This document shows, piece by piece, positions 1-11,474 of a stretch of DNA of 64,000 nt (position 1 is the stretch's first letter; every line of letters begins with the position of its first letter). Under the pieces are notes generated by a model. That model searched no databases. It was not told where the DNA came from and saw nothing but the letters and a program-made list of their open reading frames with translations. This stretch comes from Tipula vernalis (taxonomy: Eukaryota > Arthropoda > Insecta > Diptera > Tipulidae). A program made the position numbers and the translations under genes. The DNA lies in the NCBI GenBank assembly GCA_958295665.1, contig OY282560.1:274896177-274960176 (forward strand), read 5' to 3'.

Positions 1-1
1 T

Positions 2-2575
2 TTTAATCCTAATTCTCCATGCATGGTTGATGGTAAATGCTGCAAATCTTTTCCTCGAGAGTTTTCAGACCAGTCAAGGAAGAATTCTTCTGGGTTCCCA
101 ATATATCGGCGACCTAACGATGGAATCACGGTTTCGATTGATGGAAATGACATCGATAACAGGTTCGTTGTCCCCTACAACCCCTTTTTACTTCTCAAGT
201 ATGACGCTCATATCAACGTAGAGGCATGCAGTACAGTCAAGAGTGTGAAATACGTCTATAAGTACATATATAAAGGACATGACGCTTGCACTGTTGCATT
301 TGGTGATGGAGACTCCAATTCTTTCCGTTATGATGAAGTGCTGAGCTACTTGAACGCAAGATATGTTGGTTCAGCTGAAGCTGTTTGGAGGATTTTCGAA
401 TATCCAATGCATTATCAATCGCACACAGTTATTAAACTGGAGTGTCATTTACCTAATCAACAAAGGATTTATTTCCAGGATCAAGAAATCGATGTTGAGA
501 CTCTCAACCGAGACACAAAATTGTTGGCATGGTTTAAATTGAATATCAATTCTCTTGAAGCCCGAGACTTTCTTTACACAGAAGTTCCTCAAAACTATAC
601 ATGGCATTCACCAACAAGAAGTTGGCGTCCACGACAACGAGGTGGTGGTAGAGTCATTACAAGGTTATACATGGTGAGCCCAAAGAACATTGAATTGTTT
701 CATTTGCGCATACTTTTGTTGAATATTAAAGGAGCAACGAGCTATGAGTTTTTGAAAACAGTGAACGGTGTTGTGCATCAAACATTTTTAGAAGCGGCAC
801 TTGCACATGGATTCGTGAGATGTGAAGAAGAATATAGAAACGCCATCTCTGAAGCATGCGGTGTTCAGAGGCCTGCTCAAGTTAGAAATCTTTTTGGAGT
901 GATCTTAGCTCTCAATAATCCTTCGAATGCTTTAGATCTCTGGACAGAATTCAAAGCTCAGATGATTGAAGACCATTTACATAACGGAATAGAAATTACA
1001 GTAGCTGAAAACATGGCATTGTTAGAAATCAATGAAATTCTTATCACGCATAACACATCTTGCGCTGCACTTAGCCTACCCACGCCAACTGCTGCGGAAC
1101 AACAAGCTGTGTCTACAGACCAAGATTTCCACCTTAATGTATTCAACACATTATATGCAACATGCAATTCAGAACAGAAAGAAGTGATTGATACTATTAT
1201 TTCTGCATTAGAAAATCATGCAACAGAAGCAAAAATATTCTACCTAGACGCGCCTGCAGGCTGTGGAAAAACCTACATCCAACGTGTCTTGATGTCATAT
1301 GTCAAGTCTAAAAATCAAGTAGTTTTACCTGTCGCGTTCACTGGCATCGCTGCAAGTTTAGTTGAAGGAGGTAGGACGTTGCACAATCAGTTTAAACTTC
1401 CTATTCCTATTTTTGACACTTCTGTGTCATCAGTAACACCAAACTCACCACATGGACAGAAACTGTTGTCAGCGAAAATGATTATAATCGACGAAGCAAG
1501 TATGATGCCATCTGCTGCATTTACAGTCATCAACCGTCTGTTTCAAGATTTGGCAAATAGTGGAACGAACACGTCTTCACTACCATTTGGAGGAAAATTG
1601 GTGTTGCTTTGTGGAGACTTCCGTCAAACACTTCCTGTGGTGCCACATGGAAGCCGATCTACAACGGTTGAGAACTGTTTAAAATTGAATCCTCTGTGGC
1701 GTTTTGTTCGTAAGTTACACTTAACTCAAAATATGCGTGTAAATGAGGGGCAAGATGAGTTTGCAAGATACTTACTTACAGTTGGAAATGGTACGCTGCC
1801 GAAACATCAGTCGATAGAAGGAAACTATATTTTTCCAAAAAAATTGCTTGGTATAGGGTCAGCGGTTGATTTTGTTTACGGGGACTTAGAATCAATTTTA
1901 ACATCAAGTGACATAGCTGACTATGCAGTTCTTGCTCCTCGGAACGAAGACTGTAACATAATCAATAACATCGTGTTATCCCGAATGAATAGTGATTTTT
2001 TTCAAGAGAAAAGCTATATCAGCATGGATGAAATAATATCTGATAATGAACATGATGCTCTGCAATTTCCAACAGAATATTTAAACAGTATAGAATTGAG
2101 TGGACTTCCACGACACAATCTGAAATTAAAGGTTGGTGCTGTAGTACTATTAATGAGGAATTTAAATACTTCAAAAGGTTTGATCAATGGAACAAGATTA
2201 AGAGTGATAGCTATGCACAACAACTCTATAGACTGCGAAGTTTTAACAGGTTCAAGCCGTGGAAATCGAGTACTGGTTCCACGAATCAAGCTAACTTCCT
2301 CAGACAGCGTGTTGCCATTCAAAATTCAGCGTTTCCAGTTCCCATTATGCTTGGCGTTTGCAATGACCATTAACAAGAGCCAAGGACAGTCTCTGAAGAA
2401 AGTAGCTCTACATTTACCGAAGCCAGTTTTCACCCATGGTCAACTATATGTAGCACTAAGCCGTTGTACGTCTGAGACTGGTGTCAAAATATTCATCGAT
2501 AGCTCCAACGATCAATTTGTTCTAGATGATGGAGACTTCACAACAAAAAATCCAGTTTTTTACGAAATACTTTGA
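2..2575 (+). CDS. Helitron Rep/PIF1-type helicase, 5' end cut off by window
   Basis: The frame is open from the first bases (residues NPNSPC precede the first Met at 23), so the gene starts outside the window. Counting from that Met, the tail of the HUH Rep nuclease is present with paired tyrosines in YVYKYIYK at 77-84 (Y77 and Y81, the expected catalytic pair). The HxH metal site must lie upstream. A PIF1/SF1 helicase follows: Walker A DAPAGCGKT at 409-417, Walker B IIIDEAS with D490/E491, GDFRQTLPVV, TINKSQGQS at 782-790 and YVALSRCTS near 809. In Helitrons this fused protein nicks, unwinds and rejoins one strand for rolling-circle transposition. There are 850 residues without stop or frameshift, unusual in this otherwise decayed window, so the copy is probably young. 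No clear 3' hairpin-CTRR terminus was found downstream. Confidence 0.93.
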   Translation, partial: FNPNSPCMVDGKCCKSFPREFSDQSRKNSSGFPIYRRPNDGITVSIDGNDIDNRFVVPYNPFLLLKYDAHINVEACSTVKSVKYVYKYIYKGHDACTVAFGDGDSNSFRYDEVLSYLNARYVGSAEAVWRIFEYPMHYQSHTVIKLECHLPNQQRIYFQDQEIDVETLNRDTKLLAWFKLNINSLEARDFLYTEVPQNYTWHSPTRSWRPRQRGGGRVITRLYMVSPKNIELFHLRILLLNIKGATSYEFLKTVNGVVHQTFLEAALAHGFVRCEEEYRNAISEACGVQRPAQVRNLFGVILALNNPSNALDLWTEFKAQMIEDHLHNGIEITVAENMALLEINEILITHNTSCAALSLPTPTAAEQQAVSTDQDFHLNVFNTLYATCNSEQKEVIDTIISALENHATEAKIFYLDAPAGCGKTYIQRVLMSYVKSKNQVVLPVAFTGIAASLVEGGRTLHNQFKLPIPIFDTSVSSVTPNSPHGQKLLSAKMIIIDEASMMPSAAFTVINRLFQDLANSGTNTSSLPFGGKLVLLCGDFRQTLPVVPHGSRSTTVENCLKLNPLWRFVRKLHLTQNMRVNEGQDEFARYLLTVGNGTLPKHQSIEGNYIFPKKLLGIGSAVDFVYGDLESILTSSDIADYAVLAPRNEDCNIINNIVLSRMNSDFFQEKSYISMDEIISDNEHDALQFPTEYLNSIELSGLPRHNLKLKVGAVVLLMRNLNTSKGLINGTRLRVIAMHNNSIDCEVLTGSSRGNRVLVPRIKLTSSDSVLPFKIQRFQFPLCLAFAMTINKSQGQSLKKVALHLPKPVFTHGQLYVALSRCTSETGVKIFIDSSNDQFVLDDGDFTTKNPVFYEIL

Positions 2576-2691
2576 ATTGAATATTTTTCACTTTATATTT
2601 GTACATTTTAAATAAAATCTATCATATTTATATCGTTCAAACGCCTTTGTTTTATAATTTAGACATAAAGAAATGATACCCACCCGATTCG

Positions 2692-3122
2692 TCAGTATAT
2701 TCACTAGAAAACTGGAAACAATTCCACTGCCATTTTTCAAGTTGTTGGATTTGCAAAAAACCGGATTTTTCTCATATTTATTCTCGATACTCCATGCAAT
2801 GTAACTTTTTTTCGCCTGAACGGGTTATTATGTTTTTATGAGTCAGAAAGTACCTTATATTCAGATGTATATCCATGAGAAAACTAGAAACCATTCGACT
2901 GTCAGTTTTCAAGTTGTTGGATTTGCAAAAAACCGGTTTTTTTATCATATTTATTCTCGATATTCCATGCAGTGTAACTTTTTTCCGCCTGAACCGATTA
3001 TTATGTTTTTATGAGTCAGAAAGTACCTTATATTCAGATGTATATCCATGAGAAAACTAGAAACCATTCGACTGTCAGTTTTCAAGTTGTTAGATTTGCA
3101 AAAAACAGGATTTTTCTCATAG
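2692..3122. repeat. ~172-bp tandem repeat, about 2.5 copies
   Basis: The phrase AGAAAACT(A/G)GAAAC recurs at 2707, 2878 and 3051, giving periods of 171 and 173. Between the anchors the text repeats almost base for base, for example TTCAAGTTGTTGGATTTGC and TTATTCTCGATA. The third copy stops at about 3122 inside the unit. It lies 120 bp after the Helitron stop, so it may be the element's own 3' satellite or an unrelated array. Confidence 0.85.
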
Positions 3123-5204
3123 AGATTCGAAAATACCGCCAATCGTGTTAATTTAAAAATGCCGCCAATTAGCAGAAGACAATTGTCATTGTTATTGTTT
3201 CAAAAAATTCTGTTTTTTTATTGTTCAATTCATAATGGATCGAAAAGATTTCAATTTTGCCAAATTGTAAATTTATTCTGCGCATTTTGCGCTGACAGGT
3301 TGCTAGTTGTATTTATAAGTGCATTTGTATAGTAGGGTGTAAGTTTGTTAGTACCTATGTGCTGTTATTGTTTTTTTACTGTTTTGTGGAGTACTTTTCC
3401 AGTAAATTAGTAAATGCGGGGTAACATCGTCGTACTTTTCCCGTCTTCCTTTATGGTAACAGTATGCTATATAATGAGCAGAGGCTCTGATGTAGATGAC
3501 AAATCCTGTTATTGTAAAGTTTTCATTGTGTATTGTCAAAACAGTTAGGATGTTGGATATACTCAGGCTCTGGATTGCCGCGATAGTTGTTTCACAGTAC
3601 ACAAAAGGTATTGAACTGGAAAAAACTTCGTTTATTGTTTTTTCTTTGCCACAAAGACAATGAAGTATATCTGGACATGTATTTCAGTCCAAAAAATGTG
3701 CTATGTGCGATGTGCGTTTCGTATATGTACACGGTGTATAATATACTTTTTGCGATTGTTTTGTGTCAAATATTTTACTTGTGTTAGTTCATTTTTGTCA
3801 TCGCAAGTATCAAAAATAATTGAATCGGGCGAAATCGGTTCAAATTTTTTGCTGCTTACATTCCCAAATTTCACAAGTCGCACCTCGCACATGCTTTTCT
3901 ATGGTGCGTTATGATTTTTGTTTTTTTATTAGCAAATTATCGAATATCCTTCACAATGGTAAGAGTTTGGTGTTTATTGAATTTAATATAAATTTTTAAA
4001 TTAAATTATTTTATTTATTACAGCTTAACGTAATATTCTACAGGTTATTGGATGTAGGACTATTCAGTTGCAGCCCCAATTGCAGTCTTTGCTTCTGGAT
4101 ACTGCTTGTTCTATCGCATTCCATTTGCGGTAGGTTGCGGCGTGTTGGATGATCAATTGTGCGGAAAAGAAAAATTCGCAATTCTTACAGCTCGATTATA
4201 CCAGAAATCTACATAGTTATTGCTAGAGCGACACCCGCATTTGACTTCACATTTTCTTTGTCTATGGTTTATCCTTCGGGGGTTTTATAGTTCTCGCCAG
4301 ACTTTCTAAACTTGATGGCTCGTTAGTCTATCACCCATGCCTTAGTCCAAATTCATTCAGTTTGCTAGCTAAGGATGCATTACACTTATGTCTATTAGAT
4401 TTGCGTCACTGGCTTGCGCCATGTGCCCATTGCGACATTGAATGCCGGACCTCTGTCTGTTCCAGCCAATCGTACTGCTGTAAATTTTTTTAAATTTAGA
4501 AAAGTAATACCTGCAACGACTTGCGTTAACCAAATATACCTTCACGCAATCCGAACTCTAACGTAGCGTTATCTGCTCTAATGTCTAAACTACAAATGAT
4601 ATAAATTGATAAATAAATATTCGGTACTCTTCTATTCGAAATAAGAAAGGAAGGGTATTCGCAACTATTTAGGAATAAATTATAATAAAATTCCCGCTGA
4701 TCCACAGGTTACCTGTGTGTTGATCGCACAGATTACCTGTGTCTTGATATCCAATATTAGTTCAAGTAATTTTTATTCATTAAAAGCCACAAAGCTGGCG
4801 TTTATGTGACGAGATAATTGATTATAAACACATACGAGTAGTCAGTTGTATACAAAACTTGCTTCGGGGGGTGAGAGATTGGCTCACATTTTTTACCTTG
4901 GTTTTTGCAAATAACTGTTTTTATAGCAAAAAATGCAAATTATGCTCAATGATGGTTAAAAATAATATGTATTTACATTTCGCTAAATTTGTTTAAGAAT
5001 TGGTGGTGTGTAACAGACATTTTATTTGTTCACTAAATATTTATTATTTTTTTTACCGAAAACCAAAAGGTACCTATTTCCGTTTATTGTTTTCTTAAAA
5101 ATAAGGGGAGTAGCTACAATACTAATTGACAATTGGGGTGTATTTTTAAATGTCGCGTGTTGTAATTGGAATTTGATTGATATACCGTCAAAGGCGGCTA
5201 ATAT
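3123..5204. other. spacer without recognisable gene
   Basis: AT-rich spacer. Several short open frames on both strands show no recognisable motif and no coding-like composition. I see no terminal repeats or target duplications. The 4060-4470 part is less AT-rich than the rest but has stops in all frames. Confidence 0.5.
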
Positions 5205-5214
5205 TAATGTTACG

Positions 5215-5335
5215 TAAAGTCTTACAATCATATCATCATACCATAATAGTATCGTGTGACCATACAATCTAAAATCATACCGTCATAGAATCATATGCCA
5301 CTACATAAATAGCCGTGACATCAGTTTAAAAAAGT
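5215..5335. repeat. degenerate CATCATACC-type simple repeat plus 18-bp shared core
   Basis: Imperfect runs of CATCATACC, ATCGTGTGACC and CATACAATC are followed at 5301-5318 by CTACATAAATAGCCGTGA. The same 18 bases occur at 7254-7271 in the loop of the palindromic element there. The same CATCATACC style returns at 7860-7975, so the two spots probably derive from one repeat family. Confidence 0.5.
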
Positions 5336-5877
5336 CAAATCCCCAATATAAAGAGGGTAATAAAGATTTGTATTTTCCTATGAAGCGTAAACAAAATCAT
5401 ATGGGATTTTAAAATGCACTATTTTGTGTTTTAATAAGTAATTGAAATATAAATAATTTTAAATTAAATACATATATCGAATTGCACCTTGTCACAATTT
5501 TAATTGAAATTAATAAAATTTTAATTAACAATTGAAACGTTGAAGTTAGAGGCAAAGCCTCTCACCTCACGTTTCATAGATTTTTGTCATGTCAATTTGC
5601 TCCTGCTAGCTCATCAGAGAAATGGAGTGTGGTTTGTTGGGAATTGACAAAACCTTGCTTTAGCCGCATGGTTGGATAGAAATGGGGAAAGTAGTCTATA
5701 ATGGACCAAAACAATAAGATGGGGCCCAATCAACCACAAAAAAAAACACGGACCTACATCACAGTAGGAGAACCAAAGTGGATTACAGGCGGGGAATAAC
5801 TATCGGGCCTAGCCCATGGTTGTATTTATTAAGCTAAAATTGTAAAATTTTCCACCTACCTTTACACTGCCACTTAC

Positions 5878-5997
5878 CTTTTTGCAACAAAGAAAATAAA
5901 TCGACTGTACCGCCACCTCTTCTTGGTTTAATGGCGTCCTGTCGTGTTTTCAATAAACCGGCGTATTCTTCTAAAATGACCAGTATAACACGCTGAC
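5878..5997 (-). other. orphan candidate 120-nt internal exon, unidentified
   Basis: On the minus strand a 120-nt open stretch is bounded by an acceptor-like CTAGCAATTCAG at its 5' side and a strong donor AAAAG|GTAAGTG at its 3' side. It is in phase 1 at both ends and encodes about 40 residues including RVILVILEEYAGLLKTRQDA and then a KPRRGGGTVDLFSLLQK tail. The text looks coding: no stops, mixed charge and a plausible helix. No partner exon was found and I do not recognise the family. It may be an exon of a host gene or of a degraded DNA element. Near-inverted TGGAGTGTGGTT motifs at about 5617 and 6382 flank it. Confidence 0.3.
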
Positions 5998-6829
5998 CTG
6001 AATTGCTAGCTGTATAAATATCTGTTTCACTTATCTAATAATCTCAAAATCCAGGTATATACGAGTTAGGTGTATAAATATTTCACTTTTATTTTGTCAA
6101 ACAAAACAATTTTTTTTTTTTATTAAATCTTGAACAACTCGATTTTATTTTTAATGACACAAATTTTAACATCAACTTTTTTAAATTTAAACAACCACCA
6201 ACAATATATTCGTTTTATTTTCGTTTTAAATTCACTGTATATAAAAACACAACAAACTTTAATTAGTTTGATTAACGATTTTATTTAAAAATAATATAAA
6301 CTCCAGAGATTTAAAAAAAAAAAAATTATTAGCGAGTCACAATGATATACTTAAGAACGCGAGTAACCAACCACACTCCAAACTTGTCTGTCCGTTGAAC
6401 TACTTTGTTCAAAAACAAAGCAAAAAAAAACACTTCATTTCCCGTTCAAAACACATATTATTTTTATTTCACCCTTTTTTTACATTTTTTTGGGTTAAAT
6501 ACTCTAAACAGTCTAAATTACAAACATTATTTTTTTATTTTTTTTTTATCTCTAGATTTAACCATTTTTCTTAATTCCACTTACAATTCAAAAAAAAAAA
6601 AAAAAACAAAGAAAACACTGAAACACTTCCACCACAGAACAAAAAATCACAAACGCCATCACACAAAGAAACAACGCCACGTGGTGGTGGTGCGATGCAC
6701 CAAGACTCGGTGGACTTAGTGCATCCAACCCGTTTTTTTATCCAAACTCGACGGTCCTAAAAAAAAAATTAATTTTTCCTCTACACGTACTCAACATAGT
6801 AAATATGCTGAGCCGGCGCAAAATATAAA

Positions 6830-6855
6830 TATCGTATGCAATGTTGCATACGATA
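6830..6855. repeat. perfect 12-bp hairpin
   Basis: TATCGTATGCAA, 2-nt spacer TG, TTGCATACGATA: a perfect inverted repeat in otherwise AT-rich spacer. No element boundary was recognised around it. Confidence 0.7.
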
Positions 6856-7136
6856 ACAAGAAAATATAAGAAAACAAAACTTTATAGAATTTTTATGCAG
6901 ACTTGAAAGTAAACATAAAAACTCAACTCTCATGGTACATTGTAGTAGCTGTTGTTGGAATTGTACTACAAAAATAAATAAATCCAGCAAAAAATGAGTA
7001 ACCATTTCTTGTGTGGAATACTTTTTTCTTGTTACACGAGCATAGAAGTTTGTTGTACCCTTGGCAGATATATATTTTTTCGTCGTAGCGTGTGCTAAAA
7101 AAAAACTTGGAACGGTTGCTCAAAAGCTGACCGTTA

Positions 7137-7381
7137 CACAATTTTGCATTTTAGTAAATTGATTTTTATTCTCAAACATCGTCAGGCTCCGTGCATTTTT
7201 AAAAATTTCATTTCGTAAATTACTAGATTAGTTTTATTACTTTACCAATGCTACTACATAAATAGCCGTGATTTATAATAAAACTAATCTAGTAATCTAC
7301 GAAAAGAAGTTTAAAAAAAAGACGAAGCCTGACGATGTTTGAGAATAAAAATCAATTTACTAGGTAAAATGCCAAATTGTG
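7137..7381. mobile_element. 245-bp palindromic MITE-like element
   Basis: Both ends read CACAATTTnGCATTTTA inwards, followed by GTAAATTGATTTTTATTCTC and CAAACATCGTCAGGCT on each arm. A second inner pair (ACTAGATTAGTTTTAT) continues the fold, so arms of roughly 100 bp surround a short loop. The loop carries CTACATAAATAGCCGTGA (7254-7271), also present at 5301. It has no coding capacity. The size and long inverted arms fit a foldback-type MITE. The right arm has a 3-nt insertion (CTA) and no flanking duplication was identified with confidence. Confidence 0.8.
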
Positions 7382-7676
7382 AATTAAAATTTCAATAATT
7401 TCATTTAAAATTGTGTACAAGCTGCAATTCGATATCCAATGTGTTTCGTCGGCAAGTGACAGGTCCGAAAATTCGGAATATTTATGTAAAATTATCGTAA
7501 AAAATCCTTTAAAGTGAGGTCTAACTGTAAAACTTTGCACGTTATTACGCTTTCAATGTTTTGGCGTTGGTGACCCCTTTTCACATTTTTCATCATATCT
7601 CCCAAGTTATCGGCTCTCATAAATCCCATGATTTTCTTTACGTTCCATAGGAAAATAAAAAATCTTTATTCACATT

Positions 7677-7853
7677 CTGCCGTGCTAAGCATGTTTTACA
7701 TAACTACAAAAAATGCATTTTGAGAAAATTGATGTTTAAGTTTTGAAATCAATGTATTTTGCATTAAAAATGAAAACAATTTTTCTTCTAACGTGTTTCT
7801 CAATTTAGTTTTAATGTTTGTTATAGTTATGGAAAATATGCTTAGCACGGCAG
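7677..7853. mobile_element. 177-bp inverted-repeat element, MITE-like
   Basis: The left end CTGCCGTGCTAAGCAT and the right end ATGCTTAGCACGGCAG are inverted. The inverted match continues with two mismatches through TTTTACATAACTA, and more weakly to AAATTGAGAAA. No coding content. The superfamily cannot be told from the ends. Confidence 0.65.
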
Positions 7854-7859
7854 CATTGC

Positions 7860-8200
7860 ATAGGATCATATCATCGTACTACCATACGAACCAACCATCA
7901 TGCCTTCATACGTGACATAACATTATATCATCGTACCATCATACCGACAAATGTACCGTCGTACCATAAAAACAGATTGGTGAAAAAAAAAAAAAATTAT
8001 AAATCGGATAAGCGATTCTCGAGATATCATGAGTACAGACATCCAGACGTTCAGACAGACGGACTCAGAGACTTTCAAAACGTCGAGAAAAATGGTTTTG
8101 GATCAAGCAAATGTTTAGCCATTTTTGACAAGATTTCAATATGTACTTTGGTCTTTTTAGACCGAAGTAATTTTCCCTTTAAAAGAAAAAGTAGCATACA
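7860..8200. repeat. CATCATACC-type repeat followed by a GACAGACGGACTCAG segment
   Basis: 7860-7975 repeats CATCGTACCATCATACCG-like words, as at 5215. From 7977 an A-rich run leads to CAGACGTTCAGACAGACGG and TTTTAGACCGAAGTAATTTT. That wording (serial CAGACAGAC, then a self-complementary tail) resembles the layout of the repeats at 19,056 and 28,107, but not closely enough to call it a copy. Confidence 0.4.
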
Positions 8201-8214
8201 CAATCATTTATAAT

Positions 8215-9345
8215 ATATCATATATAATTTAATATTAAATAAATAAGCTTTTATTTACAAAAATTTACAACAATTATTAATTTTAAGTAAAGAAAGCGTC
8301 CGCTTCGCTTAATATTCTCAGTTATACTAACATTTTAAATCATCTCTTTCGAAATTTCCTTATTTTTTTTATCGCTCTCTTCGTAATGGTTTCAAGAATA
8401 CTAATTTATGATTTCACCATTATTATGTGGGGTTAATAACGATGCAGCTGGATATTGGACTGGCGTGTAATTTGCATGCGCGTTACTCCACCACTTTAAT
8501 CCCGGCAACGACGAGTCACATGTTTTTCTCACATAAAAATAATTCCACTAACCTCACTTTGTATTTATGATTATTTATTTAAATTCAATTACAATCACAA
8601 ATATATTTCTGAATATGATTAAATACTACAGTTAATACTTTAATTAGAATCGTGTTTATTAAAAAGATTCGATGATTACTTAAACAAAAATGGAATTTAT
8701 TTCTTGATCTTTTGGTTATGAGCGCACTGCGTGTGATGCTTACCAAACAAAATGGTGTGTGTCAATGTGTCTATATCTCTTTTATTTTTCGGTTACATTG
8801 GCGCTTTGTTTTCGGAATCATTGCACCCTATTAACATCTCTGCTCATGTTGGTATCGATGATTTCGGAATAATCGTACCAACGAGCACAACGGACTAACT
8901 GACAATTTAATCGTGAATCCACTATTTAGAATTCGGTGTCGGACGTCAGTGGTGCCGCCACCCTATCCTACCCCCAGTGAACACAGTACATCTAAATTCG
9001 CATACCCTTTCCCATAATTCTTTTTAGCTACACCAGTGTCTCACTTAGAATAAAAAAAAAAATGGTAAAAGGAAATCCACTTACCGAGGGTTCCAGATTC
9101 TACGCCAATTATAAAATATTTTTTTTTGTTAATTATTCTTAAGCGCGGAACATGTCGTCGCGTACTTAATTTGTTTTCTTCTTCTCATTATTTATTTATT
9201 TATTTAAATTACTATTATTATTATTTTTATTGGTGCTTTTGTTTAGTTATAATATCTTTATTCGGGTGATTCAGGTGATAAAATTCTAAAGTCGTAAAAT
9301 TAGTTTAGTGATTAATTTTTTTATTTATCGCACACTATTTTTTTT
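8215..9345. other. spacer, nothing recognised
   Basis: AT-rich sequence with no domain-bearing frame. The 5' LTR and primer site of the following gypsy element should lie here if present. I could not match any part of it to sequence downstream of 14,506, so no LTR is called. Confidence 0.4.
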
Positions 9346-9420
9346 GTGTGTTGGAATTGGAATAATTGTCATTTGTTGTCGGTATTAAGCAACGGTTTTT
9401 TTCGAATATATATAGTCACA

Positions 9421-9558
9421 ATGAACGTCGAGCATCTGCAGTTTGACGAATTCCAAATCGAATGTGAGGTTCGGGATTTGAAGGATTTATCGTGTCCTTG
9501 GCTTGATTATATTGATGCTGTAGGTTACGCCGCATATAATGGGGCCACAATCAATAAT
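9421..9558 (+). pseudogene. Gag N-terminal fragment of gypsy copy 1
   Basis: An ATG at 9421 opens with MNVEHLQFDEFQIECEVRDL, the short acidic leader with a DELxxEL-like pattern that starts many insect gypsy Gag proteins. Similarity to a protein fades after about 45 codons, and AT-rich filler separates it from the rest of gag at about 10,027. Either an insertion or heavy decay split the gene. Confidence 0.5.
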
Positions 9559-10026
9559 AAACACGATATATGTATAATCACTCGTATATTATTTTGTATA
9601 ATTATATTTCTTAGTTTACAATATTAAGTAATTTAAATGATGATATTAATTAACATTAATATAATAATATTATTTTCCACTCGCACTTGTGTCGACGTCA
9701 GAAAATGGAATGTGTATTTATTTGTTTCCAAAAACATGGAGTAGCAAAAACAAGAAAAAAATTATTAAGTTTTTGTTGACAGCGCGTATTATTGTTTTGT
9801 GTTGCGTTCGCATATTTCTGTTTTCTGTACGTGGTCAGTTGCTGCGACTTTGTTTTGGAGATGGCGACGCGGTTGTATTCAATACACATTGCTAACGAGT
9901 TGATTTTCGTTACGGAAGATGGAGCATTGATAAGTTGAATGAATTCAATTATCAGGCAATGCTAAAGTTGTGTAAGCGGAACTTTCTATGTTGTTGATTC
10001 ATGTAGAGATTGGAATATTTTAACGA

Positions 10027-11466
10027 AATATTCTAACCGCTACAGATGCTCCCATTGATTTATTAGCACAACTCACTGCTAGAATTGCAGAAGAAACCGA
10101 GCACCCGGTGCTTATTCCGGTTCGGCCTCAGGTTGCTGCAAGCAAAAATCCCAAACGAGAACTTATCCGAATTAAAAATAAATTAAAGGCTTTGCATACC
10201 CAAATTCAGACCGCCAATCTTCACAATCAAGATGGGAAACAACAACGTATACAGTTAGTCAGCCGTTTAAAGCATATCCAGGCTAGTCTAAATCGATTAA
10301 ACTATTCTAAGTCGGTCTCAGAAGATTTACCAGAAATTAAGGATAAAACCCAAAAATTATTGGATATTTTAGATCGCATCATCAACGAGCAATCCTCGCT
10401 GGATGACTCATTAAATGCATTAAATGGGGTCCATGTTGACAATCTGCAAAGTGATAATTCTTCTGATGAAGAAACCGTAAATCGAGTGAAGTTTAAAACT
10501 AGGAAACTTTTTAATCAGGAACCTCCTAATCAGGAAACTACTAATGCTCCACAAGGGGAGCAAATAACTGAAATTAATAATGCTCTACAAGGTGAACAAA
10601 TAAATGAAGACGAGTTAGCAGACATGCCTACTCCGAGCAATTCGCGCTTGTTCCATGATGAAGGAGATTGTAATAATCGACAGAAAATTGGTCCAACATT
10701 TGAATCATCACCAGGCAGAAACAATCTCTCGCGGAATCATAACACTCAGTCACTCCGTCGATCGCGTAACTCAAGTCCATTACAATCCGTTAATTCTAGT
10801 AGACCTTCCGTCTCACGGAGTAATGATTATAATATCAAAGGCATATCTCCAGCGAAATGGAATATTCGATTTGATGGTTCTTCCGTGGGGGAAAATATTA
10901 AGCGTTTTCTATTCAAAGTTGAGAATTTAGCTGAAAACAATCGTATTCCTTTATTTCAAATGGTCACATACAATAACTATTTGCTAAAAGATTCTGCCGT
11001 TGACTATTATTGGACATTTATAGAAAGGAATCCCGGGGTTACGTGGTCTCAACTTAAAATTGCATTGACGAAACGTTTCCAAGACCGGCGAAGTGATGAT
11101 GAAATTAGATGGTCGTTAGAGGCGCGGAAACAAAAACCACGCGAATCATTCAATGAATTTTACAGCGACATACTAAAAATAGCACTTCAATTTGAAGCTC
11201 CATTGAGTGATGAACAACTCATCAATATTATGCGTCGTAATATGAGAGCTGGATTACAGGATAAGTTGGTCGATCAGCAGTTTTCAAGTATAGAAGATAT
11301 GGCACGTCGATGTATGGCATACGAAGATACTTGGCTAAGAACAGGTTTTGTTCCGGAAATGCTATGTGCAAATCGCAAATACGTTCATGCAATAAATCAT
11401 CAACATCAAGGGGACAATGAATTAGAAACACAGGCAGATCCTAATTTTGAGCTTCAGTTACATTGA
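10027..11466 (+). pseudogene. Gag (capsid) of gypsy copy 1
   Basis: Open frame of about 480 codons after a TAA near 10,024. No ATG marks its start, consistent with a lost 5' part. The first third is a Lys/Gln-rich coiled-coil-like region. The middle is Ser/Asn-rich and holds a short internal repeat (NAPQGEQITEINNALQGEQI). The last third, from about 10,850, is the retrotransposon capsid domain: WTFIERNPGVTWSQLKIAL, then RQKPRESFNEFYSDILKIAL-like text and the RRNMRAGLQDKL helix. Gag forms the particle shell around the element RNA. The frame closes at TGA 11,464-11,466 just before the zinc knuckle, which lies in another frame. Confidence 0.8.
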
Positions 11467-11474
11467 ATCAAACT

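Noticed and set aside
6405..6719. 104-residue open frame on +
   Set aside because: Runs of Lys, Phe and Thr from poly-A/poly-T and CACAAC tracts; no domain; composition follows the local simple sequence.
8800..9420. 5' LTR for gypsy copy 1
   Set aside because: No part of 8,800-9,420 could be matched to 14,507-16,150, so an LTR pair cannot be supported.
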